This document shows positions 26,472 to 35,128 of a stretch of 64,000 nucleotides of DNA, one piece after another. The position numbers and the translations under genes are program-made. Below the pieces are notes generated by a model that saw only the letters and a list, made by a program, of their open reading frames with translations, was not told where the DNA came from and did not search any database. The stretch comes from Parabacteroides sp. FAFU027 (lineage in GTDB: Bacteria > Bacteroidota > Bacteroidia > Bacteroidales > UBA7332). The number at the start of each line of letters is the position of its first letter. Position 1 is the stretch's first letter. The stretch lies in NCBI RefSeq assembly GCF_022808675.1, contig NZ_JAKZKV010000009.1, positions 1 through 64,000 of the forward strand, in the 5' to 3' direction.

Positions 26472-27386
26472 TTATTTCAGTTTCAATACATCACTATCCT
26501 GAGGCACATATTCTCCGTCAAGCTTATTGAGTTTATATAAACTGGCCATTCGGATACCATATATCTGTGAAATAGAGTGCATCGATTCTCCCGGTTTAAC
26601 AACATGCCTTTCGTTTCCTCCTTTTACCTTTTTGTTTTTCTTTTCCAGGTAAACAATGTCTCCTTGTTTTAAAGGAAAATCTTCCGGCGTTTCATTGTAT
26701 TTAGCCAGATCTTTAACTTTAAAGCCCATATCCTCAGCAATAGCTTCATAGGTATCTCCCCGCTTGGCAACAACGTAAAGCAACTCATTTGATATAAATG
26801 TCGGACGCTCATTTCTCTTCACTTTGTGATGTTCCGAGCTCTCTTTTTTCGTTTCGGCTTTAGCCAGCTTCAGGTCATCGAACTCATACAATTGAAAATC
26901 TTCAATGACTTTAATCAGTTTGTTAGCGTAAGATTTATCGGTGGCATAACCGGCTCTTTGCAGGCCTTCAGCCCACCCCCGGTAATCCCTGATGTTCAGA
27001 GTAAATAGAAAAGCATAACGAGGATTACGGCTCAAAAAAATCGAATGGTCTTCATACGATTCGTCTGCTTTATTATAAGAACGGAAGCAATCATTCTTGA
27101 TATCATCATCATGAAATACTTTGGGTCCTACCCAGTTGTTATTACATTTTATGCCGAAATGGTTATTTGATTCTTTCGTCAGCTGACTGTTTCCTGCACC
27201 CGACTCCAGTAGTCCCTGGGCAAGCGTAATGCTGGAAGGAATCTGAAACCGCTTCTGATGATCCATAGCAACCAATTTGTATTGATCAATATAGGCCATA
27301 AATTGCCGGTTTCGGTCCTGAGATTTCAGACTAATAGCACACAAAACGATTATCAAAAAACAAAAAAACGCCCTTTTTACTTGCAT
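26472..27386 (-). CDS. GH73 glucosaminidase with two LysM domains
   Basis: A peptidoglycan hydrolase of 304 aa. Signal peptide about 1-23 (ending LKS-Q). Residues ~30-170 are a GH73 mannosyl-glycoprotein endo-beta-N-acetylglucosaminidase-like domain: ITLAQGLLESGAGNSQLTKE (catalytic Glu in LLESGAG), NNHFGIKCNNNWVG, FRSYNKADESYEDHSIFL and YATDKSYANKLIKVIEDF. Two LysM modules (about 205-250 and 262-304) bind glycan, the second containing HVVKPGESMHSISQIYGI. It likely trims septal or side-wall peptidoglycan. It is divergent from cdd. Confidence 0.9.
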   Translation of the reverse strand: MQVKRAFFCFLIIVLCAISLKSQDRNRQFMAYIDQYKLVAMDHQKRFQIPSSITLAQGLLESGAGNSQLTKESNNHFGIKCNNNWVGPKVFHDDDIKNDCFRSYNKADESYEDHSIFLSRNPRYAFLFTLNIRDYRGWAEGLQRAGYATDKSYANKLIKVIEDFQLYEFDDLKLAKAETKKESSEHHKVKRNERPTFISNELLYVVAKRGDTYEAIAEDMGFKVKDLAKYNETPEDFPLKQGDIVYLEKKNKKVKGGNERHVVKPGESMHSISQIYGIRMASLYKLNKLDGEYVPQDSDVLKLK

Positions 27387-27434
27387 ATCTCTTTCAAAAT
27401 AAGAACCGACGGTTCCAAAATTAGATTTTACCGT

Positions 27435-27442
27435 TATATTTG
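27435..27442 (+). promoter_or_regulatory. cdd -7 promoter element
   Basis: TATATTTG matches the Bacteroidetes -7 box, 20 bp before the cdd ATG. No clean -33 TTTG at the usual distance. Confidence 0.5.
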
Positions 27443-27462
27443 TAGAAAATCCAAAAATAACT

Positions 27463-27948
27463 ATGGATGAACGGATTATTACCGCAAAGATACAAGTTTA
27501 TACAATTTCAGAGCTCCCCGAAATTGAAAAAAATCTGATTTCAGCAGCCCGTACAATTAGTGGTTATGCTTATGCACCTTACTCCTCTTTTCTGGTTGGC
27601 GCCGCTGTCCTTTTAGAAAACGGACAAATAATCACCGGTAATAACCAGGAAAATGCGGCATACCCGTCAGGTCTTTGCGCGGAACGTGTAGCTCTTTTTT
27701 TTGCAAATGCCCAATATCCCAATCTTAAAGTAAAAGCGATTGCTATCACGGCACAAACCGGAGGCCTATTCGTTTCGAATCCAACAGCCCCTTGTGGAGC
27801 TTGCCGCCAGGTTATTCTGGAATCTGAAAACCGCTTTGACTATCCAATTCGAATTTTGATGGCCGGATCCGACATTGTTTATGCAGTGAATAGTATAAAA
27901 GAATTACTACCTCTACATTTTGATAAAAGCAATCTGAAACATGAATAA
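27463..27948 (+). CDS. cdd: cytidine deaminase
   Basis: Converts cytidine and deoxycytidine to uridine forms in pyrimidine salvage. A 161-aa zinc enzyme: SGYAYAPYSSFLVGAAVLLE (about residues 33-52, substrate contacts), NAAYPSGLCAERVALF with zinc Cys and catalytic Glu (about 65-80), and PCGACRQVILE (about 107-117) with the other two zinc cysteines. Length is a little above the 130-140-aa tetrameric type because of a short N-terminal extension. Its stop overlaps the start of the next gene by 8 bp. Confidence 0.95.
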   Translation: MDERIITAKIQVYTISELPEIEKNLISAARTISGYAYAPYSSFLVGAAVLLENGQIITGNNQENAAYPSGLCAERVALFFANAQYPNLKVKAIAITAQTGGLFVSNPTAPCGACRQVILESENRFDYPIRILMAGSDIVYAVNSIKELLPLHFDKSNLKHE

Positions 27949-29215
27949 TTTTTTTTCCCGAGTCAAACTGCCCCTTTTCGCCTCTTTATTATTTGCCAAT
28001 CTATCCCTGATCCTGGCGCAGAATCAGGCTGTCAATCCCAAAGTGAGCACATTCACAGTTCGCTCAAACGATAATTGGCTAAATCCTACAATTATAGAGC
28101 TGAACGGAACAGACAAAATAAATATCGATTTCGATTTTCTGGATCAAAATGCACATTACTTCTATTACTCTGTAATTCATTGCAATGCAGACTGGACACC
28201 ATCTGAATTATCTGAGAGTGAATATCTTGACGGGTTCAACAATCAACCCATTGAAGACCACAAAACCTCATTCAACACCTATCTCAACTATACCCATTAC
28301 CATCTGCAAATCCCCAATGACAATGTAAAACTGAAAAAATCGGGCAACTACCTGGTAAAGATCTACGAAGATAACAATCCGGAAAACGTGATTGCCATAG
28401 CAGCCATTTCAGTGTTTGAAAAACAGGTAAATATTTATCCAACAATCAAAACTATTACAGATATAGACTACAACAAGGGACATCAGCAAATTGACCTTCG
28501 GATTGACACACGTAATTACTCAATCCGCTCCCCACAAATGGAGATGAAGATTGTAGTAACCCAAAATAATCGTATCGATAATCAAGTCATTTTAAATGCA
28601 CCTACCACAACTAATAGCACCGGTTTTCTGTTTGAACATTGTCCAAGCCTCATATTCGAAGCGGGTAACGAATACCGACGTTTTGAGATGATTACACACC
28701 GCTATCCGGGAATGAATGTTGAAAAAATCAGATATTTCGACCCGTTGTATCACGCATTCCTCTATCAGGATAAATCACGGGCCAATAAATCTTATATTTT
28801 TGACAAAGATCAAAATGGTCGATATTTTATCCGTAACAGCGAGGTTACCAATTACGACTATGAAACAGACTATTTTATAGCTCATTTCTCATTAAAGGCC
28901 GATTCTCCTTTTGGGAACGGAAAGCTCTATCTATTAGGTGAGTTTAATCAAAATAGGATCGATCCCGAATGGGAAGTGCCTTACGACATTTCAAACCGTC
29001 AATATTCAAGAGAAAAAATGTTGAAGCAAGGGGCATATAACTATTTATACATATATGTGCCTGATGACAACAAAAGAGGCTCCTTGACACCAGCTGAAGG
29101 AGACTATTTTGAAACTGAAAATGAATACACCATACGCCTGTATCATAGAGGCCCGGGCGAAAGATACGATCGGTTGATCGGATATTCATTTATTCAGTCA
29201 AATCAGTCGAACTAA
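27941..29215 (+). CDS. type IX secretion system plug protein (DUF5103)
   Basis: A 424-aa protein with an N-terminal signal peptide (cut near ILA-Q). The mature part starts AVNPKVSTFTVRSND and contains SVIHCNADWTPSELSESEYLDG (in part), SFNTYLNYTHYHLQIPN, and a late block of KLYLLGEFNQ, GAYNYLYIYVPD and RLIGYSF. These match the DUF5103 family, known as the plug protein of the T9SS translocon SprA in Flavobacterium. It fits the T9SS-sorted proteins in this window. Overlaps cdd by 8 bp, so they are co-transcribed although functionally unrelated. Confidence 0.85.
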   Translation: MNNFFSRVKLPLFASLLFANLSLILAQNQAVNPKVSTFTVRSNDNWLNPTIIELNGTDKINIDFDFLDQNAHYFYYSVIHCNADWTPSELSESEYLDGFNNQPIEDHKTSFNTYLNYTHYHLQIPNDNVKLKKSGNYLVKIYEDNNPENVIAIAAISVFEKQVNIYPTIKTITDIDYNKGHQQIDLRIDTRNYSIRSPQMEMKIVVTQNNRIDNQVILNAPTTTNSTGFLFEHCPSLIFEAGNEYRRFEMITHRYPGMNVEKIRYFDPLYHAFLYQDKSRANKSYIFDKDQNGRYFIRNSEVTNYDYETDYFIAHFSLKADSPFGNGKLYLLGEFNQNRIDPEWEVPYDISNRQYSREKMLKQGAYNYLYIYVPDDNKRGSLTPAEGDYFETENEYTIRLYHRGPGERYDRLIGYSFIQSNQSN

Positions 29216-29238
29216 ACCGATTATATCCAGAATGCGAT

Positions 29239-29529
29239 ATGAACAATAAAGAATTAATCGGCGAACTGGCCAGAAGACTGGAACTTACGCAAGCCGAAGC
29301 TCAGGCATTACTTGAGAAGACCTGCAAAATTATGGGGAAACGTTTTGCTGAGATGGACACCTTGTCCATTCAGGGATTTGGGACTTTTGAAGTTAAGAAA
29401 AAACAGGAAAGGCTAACGATTCATCCCGTTTCAGGGAAAAGACTCCTTGTTCCCCCAAAACTGGTCTTATCTTTTCTGACCGGTAAAGCATTCAAGGAAA
29501 AAATAAAAGATCTACATCCGGATGAATAA
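29239..29529 (+). CDS. HU family DNA-binding protein
   Basis: A 96-aa HU/IHF-type protein. Helical N-terminal part (ELIGELARRLELTQAEAQALLEK, in part), then the HU signature-like LSIQGFGTFEVKKKQERLTIHPVSGKRLLVPPKLVLSF, where the beta-arm contains IHPVSGKRLLVPP and the C-terminal strand ends LSFLTGKAF. It should bend and compact DNA. Its stop overlaps by 8 bp the next gene, which also starts with an HU domain, suggesting a functional heteromeric pair. Confidence 0.9.
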   Translation: MNNKELIGELARRLELTQAEAQALLEKTCKIMGKRFAEMDTLSIQGFGTFEVKKKQERLTIHPVSGKRLLVPPKLVLSFLTGKAFKEKIKDLHPDE

Positions 29530-30922
29530 TAAACTGACTATAACCGATTTGTCTGATCAACTTGCTGATGCATCCGACATCAGCAAAAAAGAGTCTGTTG
29601 CCTTCACTAAGGCACTATTTGATATCATTGAAGAGAACCTTATCAAAGACAAAATTGTTAAACTTAAAAGCTTTGGAACATTTAAGCTAATCTGGGTTGA
29701 AAGTCGGCGTATTGCCAATGTAAATACCGGAGAAATCCAGGAAATACCAGGGCACTTTAAAACAACATTTACCCCGGATACGGAGCTATCAGATGTCGTC
29801 AATGAACCATTTGCACACTTGGAAACTGTCGTTCTGGATGATGAAATAATTGCCGATGAGCCAATTATTATTTTACCAGCGTCTAATATAGTTCAATCGC
29901 AAGAGATAGAAAATTCACATAAAGAATTAACCCCTAAAAAGAAAATACATCAAGAATCAAAAGAAGAAGAACCACTGCTAACCTCGTCGCTTTCTGACAT
30001 TGTCACTACAATTAATAATACAATTATTCAACCGTCAGTTACGAATGAGAATATTGAGAGTCAAAATGCGCCATCATTGATTGTTTCACCTAAACCTTTA
30101 AAAACAGTTACAACTATGAAAAGCGAAGAAGAAGAACCGAACCTCGACAATGAAGAAGAGGAAGAAGAGTACGAAAAAAGTGATAAAAAAGTAATTCGTT
30201 GGATTATTGTAGTACTTATCCTTGTGCTTATTGCGTTTGCCGCTTACTTTTTGTATTTTAGTTCCAAAGGTCATAAGATGAATTTTACTCAAAACATCCC
30301 GACTTATGAGGAAATGGCAAAACAAGACAGCATGGATAAAGCAGTTTCTACGAGTGACACTGTCACTTCTATGACCGCTACTGAAACTCAGAAAAAGGCT
30401 ATTCAACAGGTTGAAAACCCAAAAATAACAACTCAACCGGGGCCGAGTCTAGCTATCCAGCAAAAAACTGCGACATCAGGTACTCCCAAAACTGATGTGA
30501 AACCGGCGCAAAACGAAGCGCCGGCTTCACTTTCTTCAACAAAAGAGCAAAAGAAAGAATCTAAGCCCAGCAAAATAGTTGCAAATAAAAACACTGAAAA
30601 TATTGCTGTAGAGAAAGAGAAAACCGATAAAAATGCGGTAAAAACCAAATCGGAAACTAAAAACAGCAAGCCTGGCAAGAAAATCGCCACAGAGGTGATA
30701 AAATCCGGATCAAGACTCACATTACTAGCCCAAAAATATTATGGTAACAAAGCATTTTGGGTATATATATATCAGGCTAATAAGTCAAAAATCAGCAATC
30801 CAAACAATGTTCCAGTCGGAACTGAACTAATCATCCCAGCAAAAGAAACCTATTCAATAGATCCCAATAATAAAGAATCAGTAGATAAAGCCAAGAACAT
30901 GGCTAAATCCATTCTAAAATAA
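29522..30922 (+). CDS. HU domain - transmembrane - LysM fusion protein
   Basis: A 466-aa protein with an unusual architecture. Residues 1-95 are an HU-like DNA-binding domain (VKLKSFGTFKLIWVESRRIA ... GEIQEIPGHFKTTFTPD). Residues ~96-222 are an acidic, disordered linker. One transmembrane helix lies at ~226-247 (RWIIVVLILVLIAFAAYFLY). A Lys/Thr/Pro-rich linker (~250-390) leads to a C-terminal LysM domain at ~393-440 (LTLLAQKYYGNKAFWVYIYQ). By topology the HU part should be cytoplasmic and the LysM periplasmic, linking DNA to peptidoglycan; that is inference. Co-transcribed with the plain HU gene (8-bp overlap). Confidence 0.85.
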   Translation: MNNKLTITDLSDQLADASDISKKESVAFTKALFDIIEENLIKDKIVKLKSFGTFKLIWVESRRIANVNTGEIQEIPGHFKTTFTPDTELSDVVNEPFAHLETVVLDDEIIADEPIIILPASNIVQSQEIENSHKELTPKKKIHQESKEEEPLLTSSLSDIVTTINNTIIQPSVTNENIESQNAPSLIVSPKPLKTVTTMKSEEEEPNLDNEEEEEEYEKSDKKVIRWIIVVLILVLIAFAAYFLYFSSKGHKMNFTQNIPTYEEMAKQDSMDKAVSTSDTVTSMTATETQKKAIQQVENPKITTQPGPSLAIQQKTATSGTPKTDVKPAQNEAPASLSSTKEQKKESKPSKIVANKNTENIAVEKEKTDKNAVKTKSETKNSKPGKKIATEVIKSGSRLTLLAQKYYGNKAFWVYIYQANKSKISNPNNVPVGTELIIPAKETYSIDPNNKESVDKAKNMAKSILK

Positions 30923-30961
30923 ACTTGAATCACCAATATTCATTAGAAAAACAAATCACCT

Positions 30962-31387
30962 ATGAAAACAAAAAGCTTTATTCAGGAATTCAAAGAGTTT
31001 GCAATGAGAGGCAATGTAGTTGATATGGCTATAGGTATCATTATTGGTGCCGCCTTTGGCAAAATTATTTCGTCATTAGTCGCTGATGTGATTATGCCTC
31101 CACTGGGATTACTGTTAGGGGGCGTTGATTTTGCGAGTTTCAAAATCGTTCTTCAACAAGCTGATATTGCACACAAAATTACTGAAGTCTCAATTTCTTA
31201 CGGAAATTTCATTAAGTCAATCGTTGACTTTGTAATCATTGCTCTCTGTATTTTTATGCTAATCAAGTCTATGAATAAACTATCAGCCCAAAAAGAAGCA
31301 GCTACTCCTGAAACACCTGCTCCGGCTGAACCATCCGATGAAGTCAAATTGCTTAGTGAAATTAGAGATATCCTCAATAAAAAATAG
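30962..31387 (+). CDS. mscL: large-conductance mechanosensitive channel MscL
   Basis: Opens under membrane tension to release solutes on osmotic downshock. The 141-aa product shows the MscL pattern: a short amphipathic N-terminus ([20 protein letters not shown]), TM1 [20 protein letters not shown] with the channel-lining glycines and PPLG, a periplasmic loop, TM2 [18 protein letters not shown], and a cytoplasmic tail ending [13 protein letters not shown]. The tail includes a Pro/Ala-rich insert. It has a terminator and then a second, unrelated mechanosensitive channel gene. Confidence 0.96.
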   Translation: MKTKSFIQEFKEFAMRGNVVDMAIGIIIGAAFGKIISSLVADVIMPPLGLLLGGVDFASFKIVLQQADIAHKITEVSISYGNFIKSIVDFVIIALCIFMLIKSMNKLSAQKEAATPETPAPAEPSDEVKLLSEIRDILNKK

Positions 31388-31410
31388 GCCTAATCATACT
31401 ATACATGCTA

Positions 31411-31456
31411 AAAGAGAGCGTAAAGCCACACAGTGCGGCCTTTACGCTCTTTTTCT
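31411..31456 (+). terminator. mscL terminator
   Basis: AAAGAGAGCGTAAAG (31411-31425) pairs with CTTTACGCTCTTTTT, with an inner CCACA/TGCGG region, followed by TTTTTCT. Confidence 0.8.
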
Positions 31457-31522
31457 AAATATGAGCTATCCATTTTGATTTCTAACAAAATGCTATAAAT
31501 TTGTCGTATAAAACCACACAGT

Positions 31523-32443
31523 ATGCCACAAGAATTTGACACGATTGCCAAAACTGCCGTTGACAGCGTTGGCACAGATATTAGTAAAGCTATTGGGTTA
31601 CCAACCAAACTTGACCAGCTTACAGGTGAAACACTAAATCTTTTTGCTCAAAAAATCCTACAACAAATTTTGAGTTTTGGCACCAAGATACTTATCGCCA
31701 TACTCATCTATTTTGTGGGTAGATGGATAATCAAGAAGCTAAAACGTATTTGCACCAGAATATTTGAACGCCGGGAAATTGAGCCTTCACTCCGAACATT
31801 CCTGATTAGTTTGATTAACATCACACTAACCATTGTGCTCTTAGTCATAATTGTAAGCGTCCTTGGCATTGAAACCAGCTCTTTCGTAGCGCTGTTTGCC
31901 TCAGCCGGTGTTGCGATTGGCTTGGCGCTCAGTGGTACGTTACAAAACTTTGCCGGAGGCGTGATGGTTTTGCTTTTTAAGCCTTATAAAGTTGGAGATG
32001 TCATAGAAGCGCAAGGTTACACCGGTACTGTAAAGGAGATACAGATTTTCAACACAATCCTGAATACACTTGATAATAAAGCCATTATAATCCCCAATGG
32101 AGGTTTAGCTACAGGTATAATAAATAACTATTCAAAGGAGAATATCCGTCGTATCGAGTGGATTTATGGAATTGCTTATGGTGACGATTTCGACAAAGCT
32201 CGTACACTGATCCTTAATCTGATAAACGAAGACAACAGAATCCTCAACAGTCCGGCTGAACCGTTTGTTGCTCTAAATAAACTGGGCGATAACTCCGTCG
32301 ATATTGTAGTCAGGGTCTGGGTTCAAAGTTCAGAATATTGGAATGTATATTTCAATTTGAATGAACGCGTCTATAAGAGCTTTGAACAAGCCGGGCTAAA
32401 TATCCCATTTCCTCAAATGGATATCCATATTAAACGAGATTAA
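31523..32443 (+). CDS. small-conductance mechanosensitive channel (MscS family)
   Basis: A 306-aa inner-membrane channel. After a 45-residue N-terminus come helices at about 50-75 (ILSFGTKILIAILIYFVG), ~93-115 (LISLINITLTIVLLVIIVSV) and the pore helix TM3 (~122-150, SFVALFASAGVAIGLALSGT, then LQNFAGGVMVLLFKPYKVGD), the family signature. The beta domain contains VIEAQGYTGTVKEIQIFNTI and NGGLATGIINNYS. Length matches MscS. Neighbour of mscL but with its own terminator on each side. Confidence 0.94.
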   Translation: MPQEFDTIAKTAVDSVGTDISKAIGLPTKLDQLTGETLNLFAQKILQQILSFGTKILIAILIYFVGRWIIKKLKRICTRIFERREIEPSLRTFLISLINITLTIVLLVIIVSVLGIETSSFVALFASAGVAIGLALSGTLQNFAGGVMVLLFKPYKVGDVIEAQGYTGTVKEIQIFNTILNTLDNKAIIIPNGGLATGIINNYSKENIRRIEWIYGIAYGDDFDKARTLILNLINEDNRILNSPAEPFVALNKLGDNSVDIVVRVWVQSSEYWNVYFNLNERVYKSFEQAGLNIPFPQMDIHIKRD

Positions 32444-32483
32444 AAAACGGGGTGAAATTCTGCTGATTTCACCCCGTTTTTTT
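32442..32483 (+). terminator. mscS-type gene terminator
   Basis: AAAAAACGGGGTGAAAT (from 32443) pairs with ATTTCACCCCGTTTTTTT around a short loop; 12 bp or more of GC-containing stem followed by seven T. Confidence 0.88.
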
Positions 32484-32498
32484 ATGCATCCGAAAATA

Positions 32499-32602
32499 TG
32501 CACAAACTCATATCACTTTGTGCAACAAGCACTTTTGTGCATTTTTCACACCCGAAAATATACGGAAATATTTCCGTATTCGGGGAGAAAAATTTACCTT
32601 TG
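32499..32602 (+). promoter_or_regulatory. control region of the methylmalonyl-CoA operon
   Basis: A -7 box TACCTTTG (32595-32602) lies 41 bp before the epimerase ATG. The -33 zone is covered by a perfect 20-bp palindrome, ATACGGAAATATTTCCGTAT (32560-32579), framed by CCCGAA (32551-32556) and TTCGGG (32579-32584). Upstream are three copies of TTTGTGCA: 32499-32506 (inverted), 32517-32524 and 32534-32541. The layout suggests a repressor site over the promoter plus a second set of regulator sites. The regulators are unknown. Confidence 0.65.
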
Positions 32603-32643
32603 CGCTGTTTTCAATTTATCTCATCATAATAACTTTTACCATT

Positions 32644-33054
32644 ATGGAACTTACTCACATTGAGCACCTTGGTATCGCTGTAAAAAGCATCGAAGCTCAG
32701 TTGCCTTACTACGAAAATGTTTTAGGTTTAAAATGCTATTCTATCGAAGAAGTAGCTGATCAAAAAGTAAAAACAGCTTTCTTCAAAATTGGCCAGACTA
32801 AAATTGAACTTCTGGAGCCAACCAGCGAAGATAGCGCTGTAGCTAAATTCATTGAGAAAAAAGGCGAAGGAATTCACCACATTGCTTTTGCAACTGCAAG
32901 TGTAGCTGATGCTTTGACTGAAGTTGAAAGCAAAGGTGTTCAACTCATTGATAAAGCGCCACGCAAAGGAGCTGAAGGCTTGAATATCGCATTCCTTCAT
33001 CCAAAAACTACCGGTAGCGTTTTGACTGAATTGTGTGAAGACCCTAACAAATAA
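32644..33054 (+). CDS. mce: methylmalonyl-CoA epimerase
   Basis: Interconverts (R)- and (S)-methylmalonyl-CoA between succinyl-CoA and propionyl-CoA. The true start is ATG 32644 (MELTHIEHLGIAVKSIEAQ); the open frame extends further upstream, but that part crosses the promoter. The 136-aa product is a glyoxalase/VOC fold: metal His in IEHLGIAV, YYENVLGLKC, Glu in KIELLEP, GIHHIAFA with a second His, and FLHPKTTGSVLTELCE with the last Glu. It leads the carboxylase/decarboxylase gene set that follows. Confidence 0.95.
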   Translation: MELTHIEHLGIAVKSIEAQLPYYENVLGLKCYSIEEVADQKVKTAFFKIGQTKIELLEPTSEDSAVAKFIEKKGEGIHHIAFATASVADALTEVESKGVQLIDKAPRKGAEGLNIAFLHPKTTGSVLTELCEDPNK

Positions 33055-33184
33055 GAGTCGAATCATAACACAACCCATAGCGGGTATCTCTTACCCGGGA
33101 TAATGCTATTTCCACGGTCAGAGATATCCGTTTTCTTTATTATTCCGACATAGAAAAAGTCTATATATAAAATATTGAACTAAA

Positions 33185-34738
33185 ATGAGTCATCAACTTG
33201 AAAAAGTAAAAGAGCTGATTCAGTTACGTGAAAAAGCTCGCCTGGGAGGAGGTCTGAAAAGAATTGAATCTCAGCATAAAAAAGGGAAATATACTGCTCG
33301 CGAAAGAATCGCCATGCTTTTGGACGACGGTAGCTTCGAAGAGTTTGACATGTTTGTCACACACCGTTGTACCAACTTTGGTATCGAGAAAGAATCGTAT
33401 CTTGGAGATGGTGTTGTAACCGGTTACGGAACTATTGACGGCCGTCTGGTTTACGTTTACGCTCAAGACTTTACTGTCTTTGGTGGTTCGTTGTCAGAAT
33501 CATTGGCAATGAAAATCTGTAAGGTTATGGACCAGGCAATGAAAATGGGTGCTCCTGTAATTGGTATCAATGACTCGGGTGGCGCTCGTATTCAGGAAGG
33601 TGTAAATGCATTGGCAGGTTATACTGAAATTTTCCAACGTAACATCCTTGCTTCTGGTGTTATCCCGCAGATTTCAGGAATCTTCGGTCCTTGCGCCGGT
33701 GGCGCGGTTTACTCTCCTGCACTGACTGACTTTAACATCATGACAAAAGGAACCAGCTACATGTTCCTTACTGGCCCTAAGGTTGTAAAAACCGTAACCG
33801 GTGAAGATGTAACCCAGGAACAATTGGGTGGTGCAAGTGTACATGCAACCAAATCAGGCGTTGCACACTTTGCCGTAGAGAACGAAGAAGAAGGTATTAC
33901 TCTGATTCGTAAGCTGATTGAATTCCTCCCTCAAAACAATATGGAAGAGGCTCCAACACTGGTTTGTACTGATCCAATCCACCGTTTGGAAGATTCTCTT
34001 AACGATATCATTCCTGATAACCCGAACAAACCGTACGATATGTACGAAGTAATTGGCGCTATCATCGATAATGGAGAATTCCTTGAGGTACATAAAGACT
34101 ACGCTCGCAACATCATTGTCGGATTCGCCCGCTTCAACGGCCAGTCTGTGGGTATCGTAGCCAACCAACCTAAATATCTTGCAGGTGTACTTGATAGCAA
34201 TGCTGCTCGCAAAGCGGCTCGTTTTGTTCGTTTCTGTGACGCCTTCAATATTCCTTTGGTTACTCTGGTTGATGTACCGGGATTCCTTCCGGGGACAGGA
34301 CAAGAGTATGGTGGCGTAATCCTTCACGGGGCTAAACTACTTTATGCATTTGGAGAAGCGACAGTACCTAAAGTTACTGTTACATTGCGTAAATCTTACG
34401 GTGGTGCATACTGTGTGATGAGTTCTAAACACCTGCGCGGAGATATCAACTACGCTTGGCCAACTGCGGAAATTGCAGTAATGGGACCATCTGGAGCTGT
34501 TGAAGTTATCTTCTCTAAAGAAGTTGCCGCATCTGAAAATCCTGCGGAAGCTGCTGCTCAGAAAGAACAGGAATACCGAGATGCATTTGCTAATCCTTAC
34601 AACGCAGCGAAATACGGTTACATCGACGATATTATCGAGCCAAGAAACACCCGTTTTCGCGTGATTCGCGCATTACAACAATTACAAACCAAAAAATTAA
34701 CCAACCCTGCTAAAAAGCACGACAACCTTCCTCTGTAA
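33185..34738 (+). CDS. mmdA: methylmalonyl-CoA decarboxylase/propionyl-CoA carboxylase carboxyltransferase subunit
   Basis: A 517-aa biotin-dependent carboxyltransferase. It moves CO2 between methylmalonyl-CoA and biotin. Landmarks: [21 protein letters not shown] near the N-terminus, [32 protein letters not shown] (first oxyanion region), [16 protein letters not shown], then in the second half [21 protein letters not shown] and [14 protein letters not shown]. The same family serves propionyl-CoA carboxylase and the sodium-pumping decarboxylase, so direction is judged from context: epimerase, OadG-like and biotin carrier genes follow the decarboxylase pattern, but no beta subunit follows. Confidence 0.92.
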   Translation: MSHQLEKVKELIQLREKARLGGGLKRIESQHKKGKYTARERIAMLLDDGSFEEFDMFVTHRCTNFGIEKESYLGDGVVTGYGTIDGRLVYVYAQDFTVFGGSLSESLAMKICKVMDQAMKMGAPVIGINDSGGARIQEGVNALAGYTEIFQRNILASGVIPQISGIFGPCAGGAVYSPALTDFNIMTKGTSYMFLTGPKVVKTVTGEDVTQEQLGGASVHATKSGVAHFAVENEEEGITLIRKLIEFLPQNNMEEAPTLVCTDPIHRLEDSLNDIIPDNPNKPYDMYEVIGAIIDNGEFLEVHKDYARNIIVGFARFNGQSVGIVANQPKYLAGVLDSNAARKAARFVRFCDAFNIPLVTLVDVPGFLPGTGQEYGGVILHGAKLLYAFGEATVPKVTVTLRKSYGGAYCVMSSKHLRGDINYAWPTAEIAVMGPSGAVEVIFSKEVAASENPAEAAAQKEQEYRDAFANPYNAAKYGYIDDIIEPRNTRFRVIRALQQLQTKKLTNPAKKHDNLPL

Positions 34739-34833
34739 TCTCCGGTTGAAAAACCAGTGATTGAAGATGTTCGGGATTTGAAGAGAGGCAGACTCTTGTC
34801 TGCCTTTATTTAGCAGTCCAAATACAATTTCGT

Positions 34834-35115
34834 ATGGAAATAACGATTAATTTGACATTAAAGCTTGACGGCAATGAGGCTAAAGTCGTTGACAAAGTCA
34901 TCGAGCTTGGGAGTAATGTGCAGCAAATAGAAGAATCTCAGGATGAAAATGTGTATGCAGCAATCGCAATGGCATTATACGAATTGCGCAATGAAAGCTC
35001 ACATCACGACTGGGAAGAGACTGTTCTTACCATAGAGAAAGTCAAAAAAGATTATTCACCCTGGAGTTCAAAAATCTATGGATTACGAGAAGTTCCTGTT
35101 TTAAGAAAAAGATAA
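34834..35115 (+). CDS. small soluble OadG-like protein of the methylmalonyl-CoA operon
   Basis: A 93-aa protein without a membrane helix. Its second half, VYAAIAMALYELRNE then TVLTIEKVKKDYSPWSSKIYGLRE, resembles the cytoplasmic tail of the decarboxylase gamma subunit (OadG/MmdD): an AAIAxAL helix followed by an I-x-(K/R)...SPW motif. The first third (MEITINLTLKLDGNEAKVVDKV) is not OadG-like. It sits where the gamma subunit gene is expected, between carboxyltransferase and biotin carrier. It may be a soluble adaptor that holds the biotin protein on MmdA. Inference only. Confidence 0.6.
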   Translation: MEITINLTLKLDGNEAKVVDKVIELGSNVQQIEESQDENVYAAIAMALYELRNESSHHDWEETVLTIEKVKKDYSPWSSKIYGLREVPVLRKR

Positions 35116-35128
35116 TCAACTACAAAAA

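Noticed and set aside
32535-32550. Rex operator
   Set aside because: TTGTGCA...TTCACAC is close to the Rex consensus, but the spacer is one base short and the match incomplete. Kept only as a possibility inside a finding.
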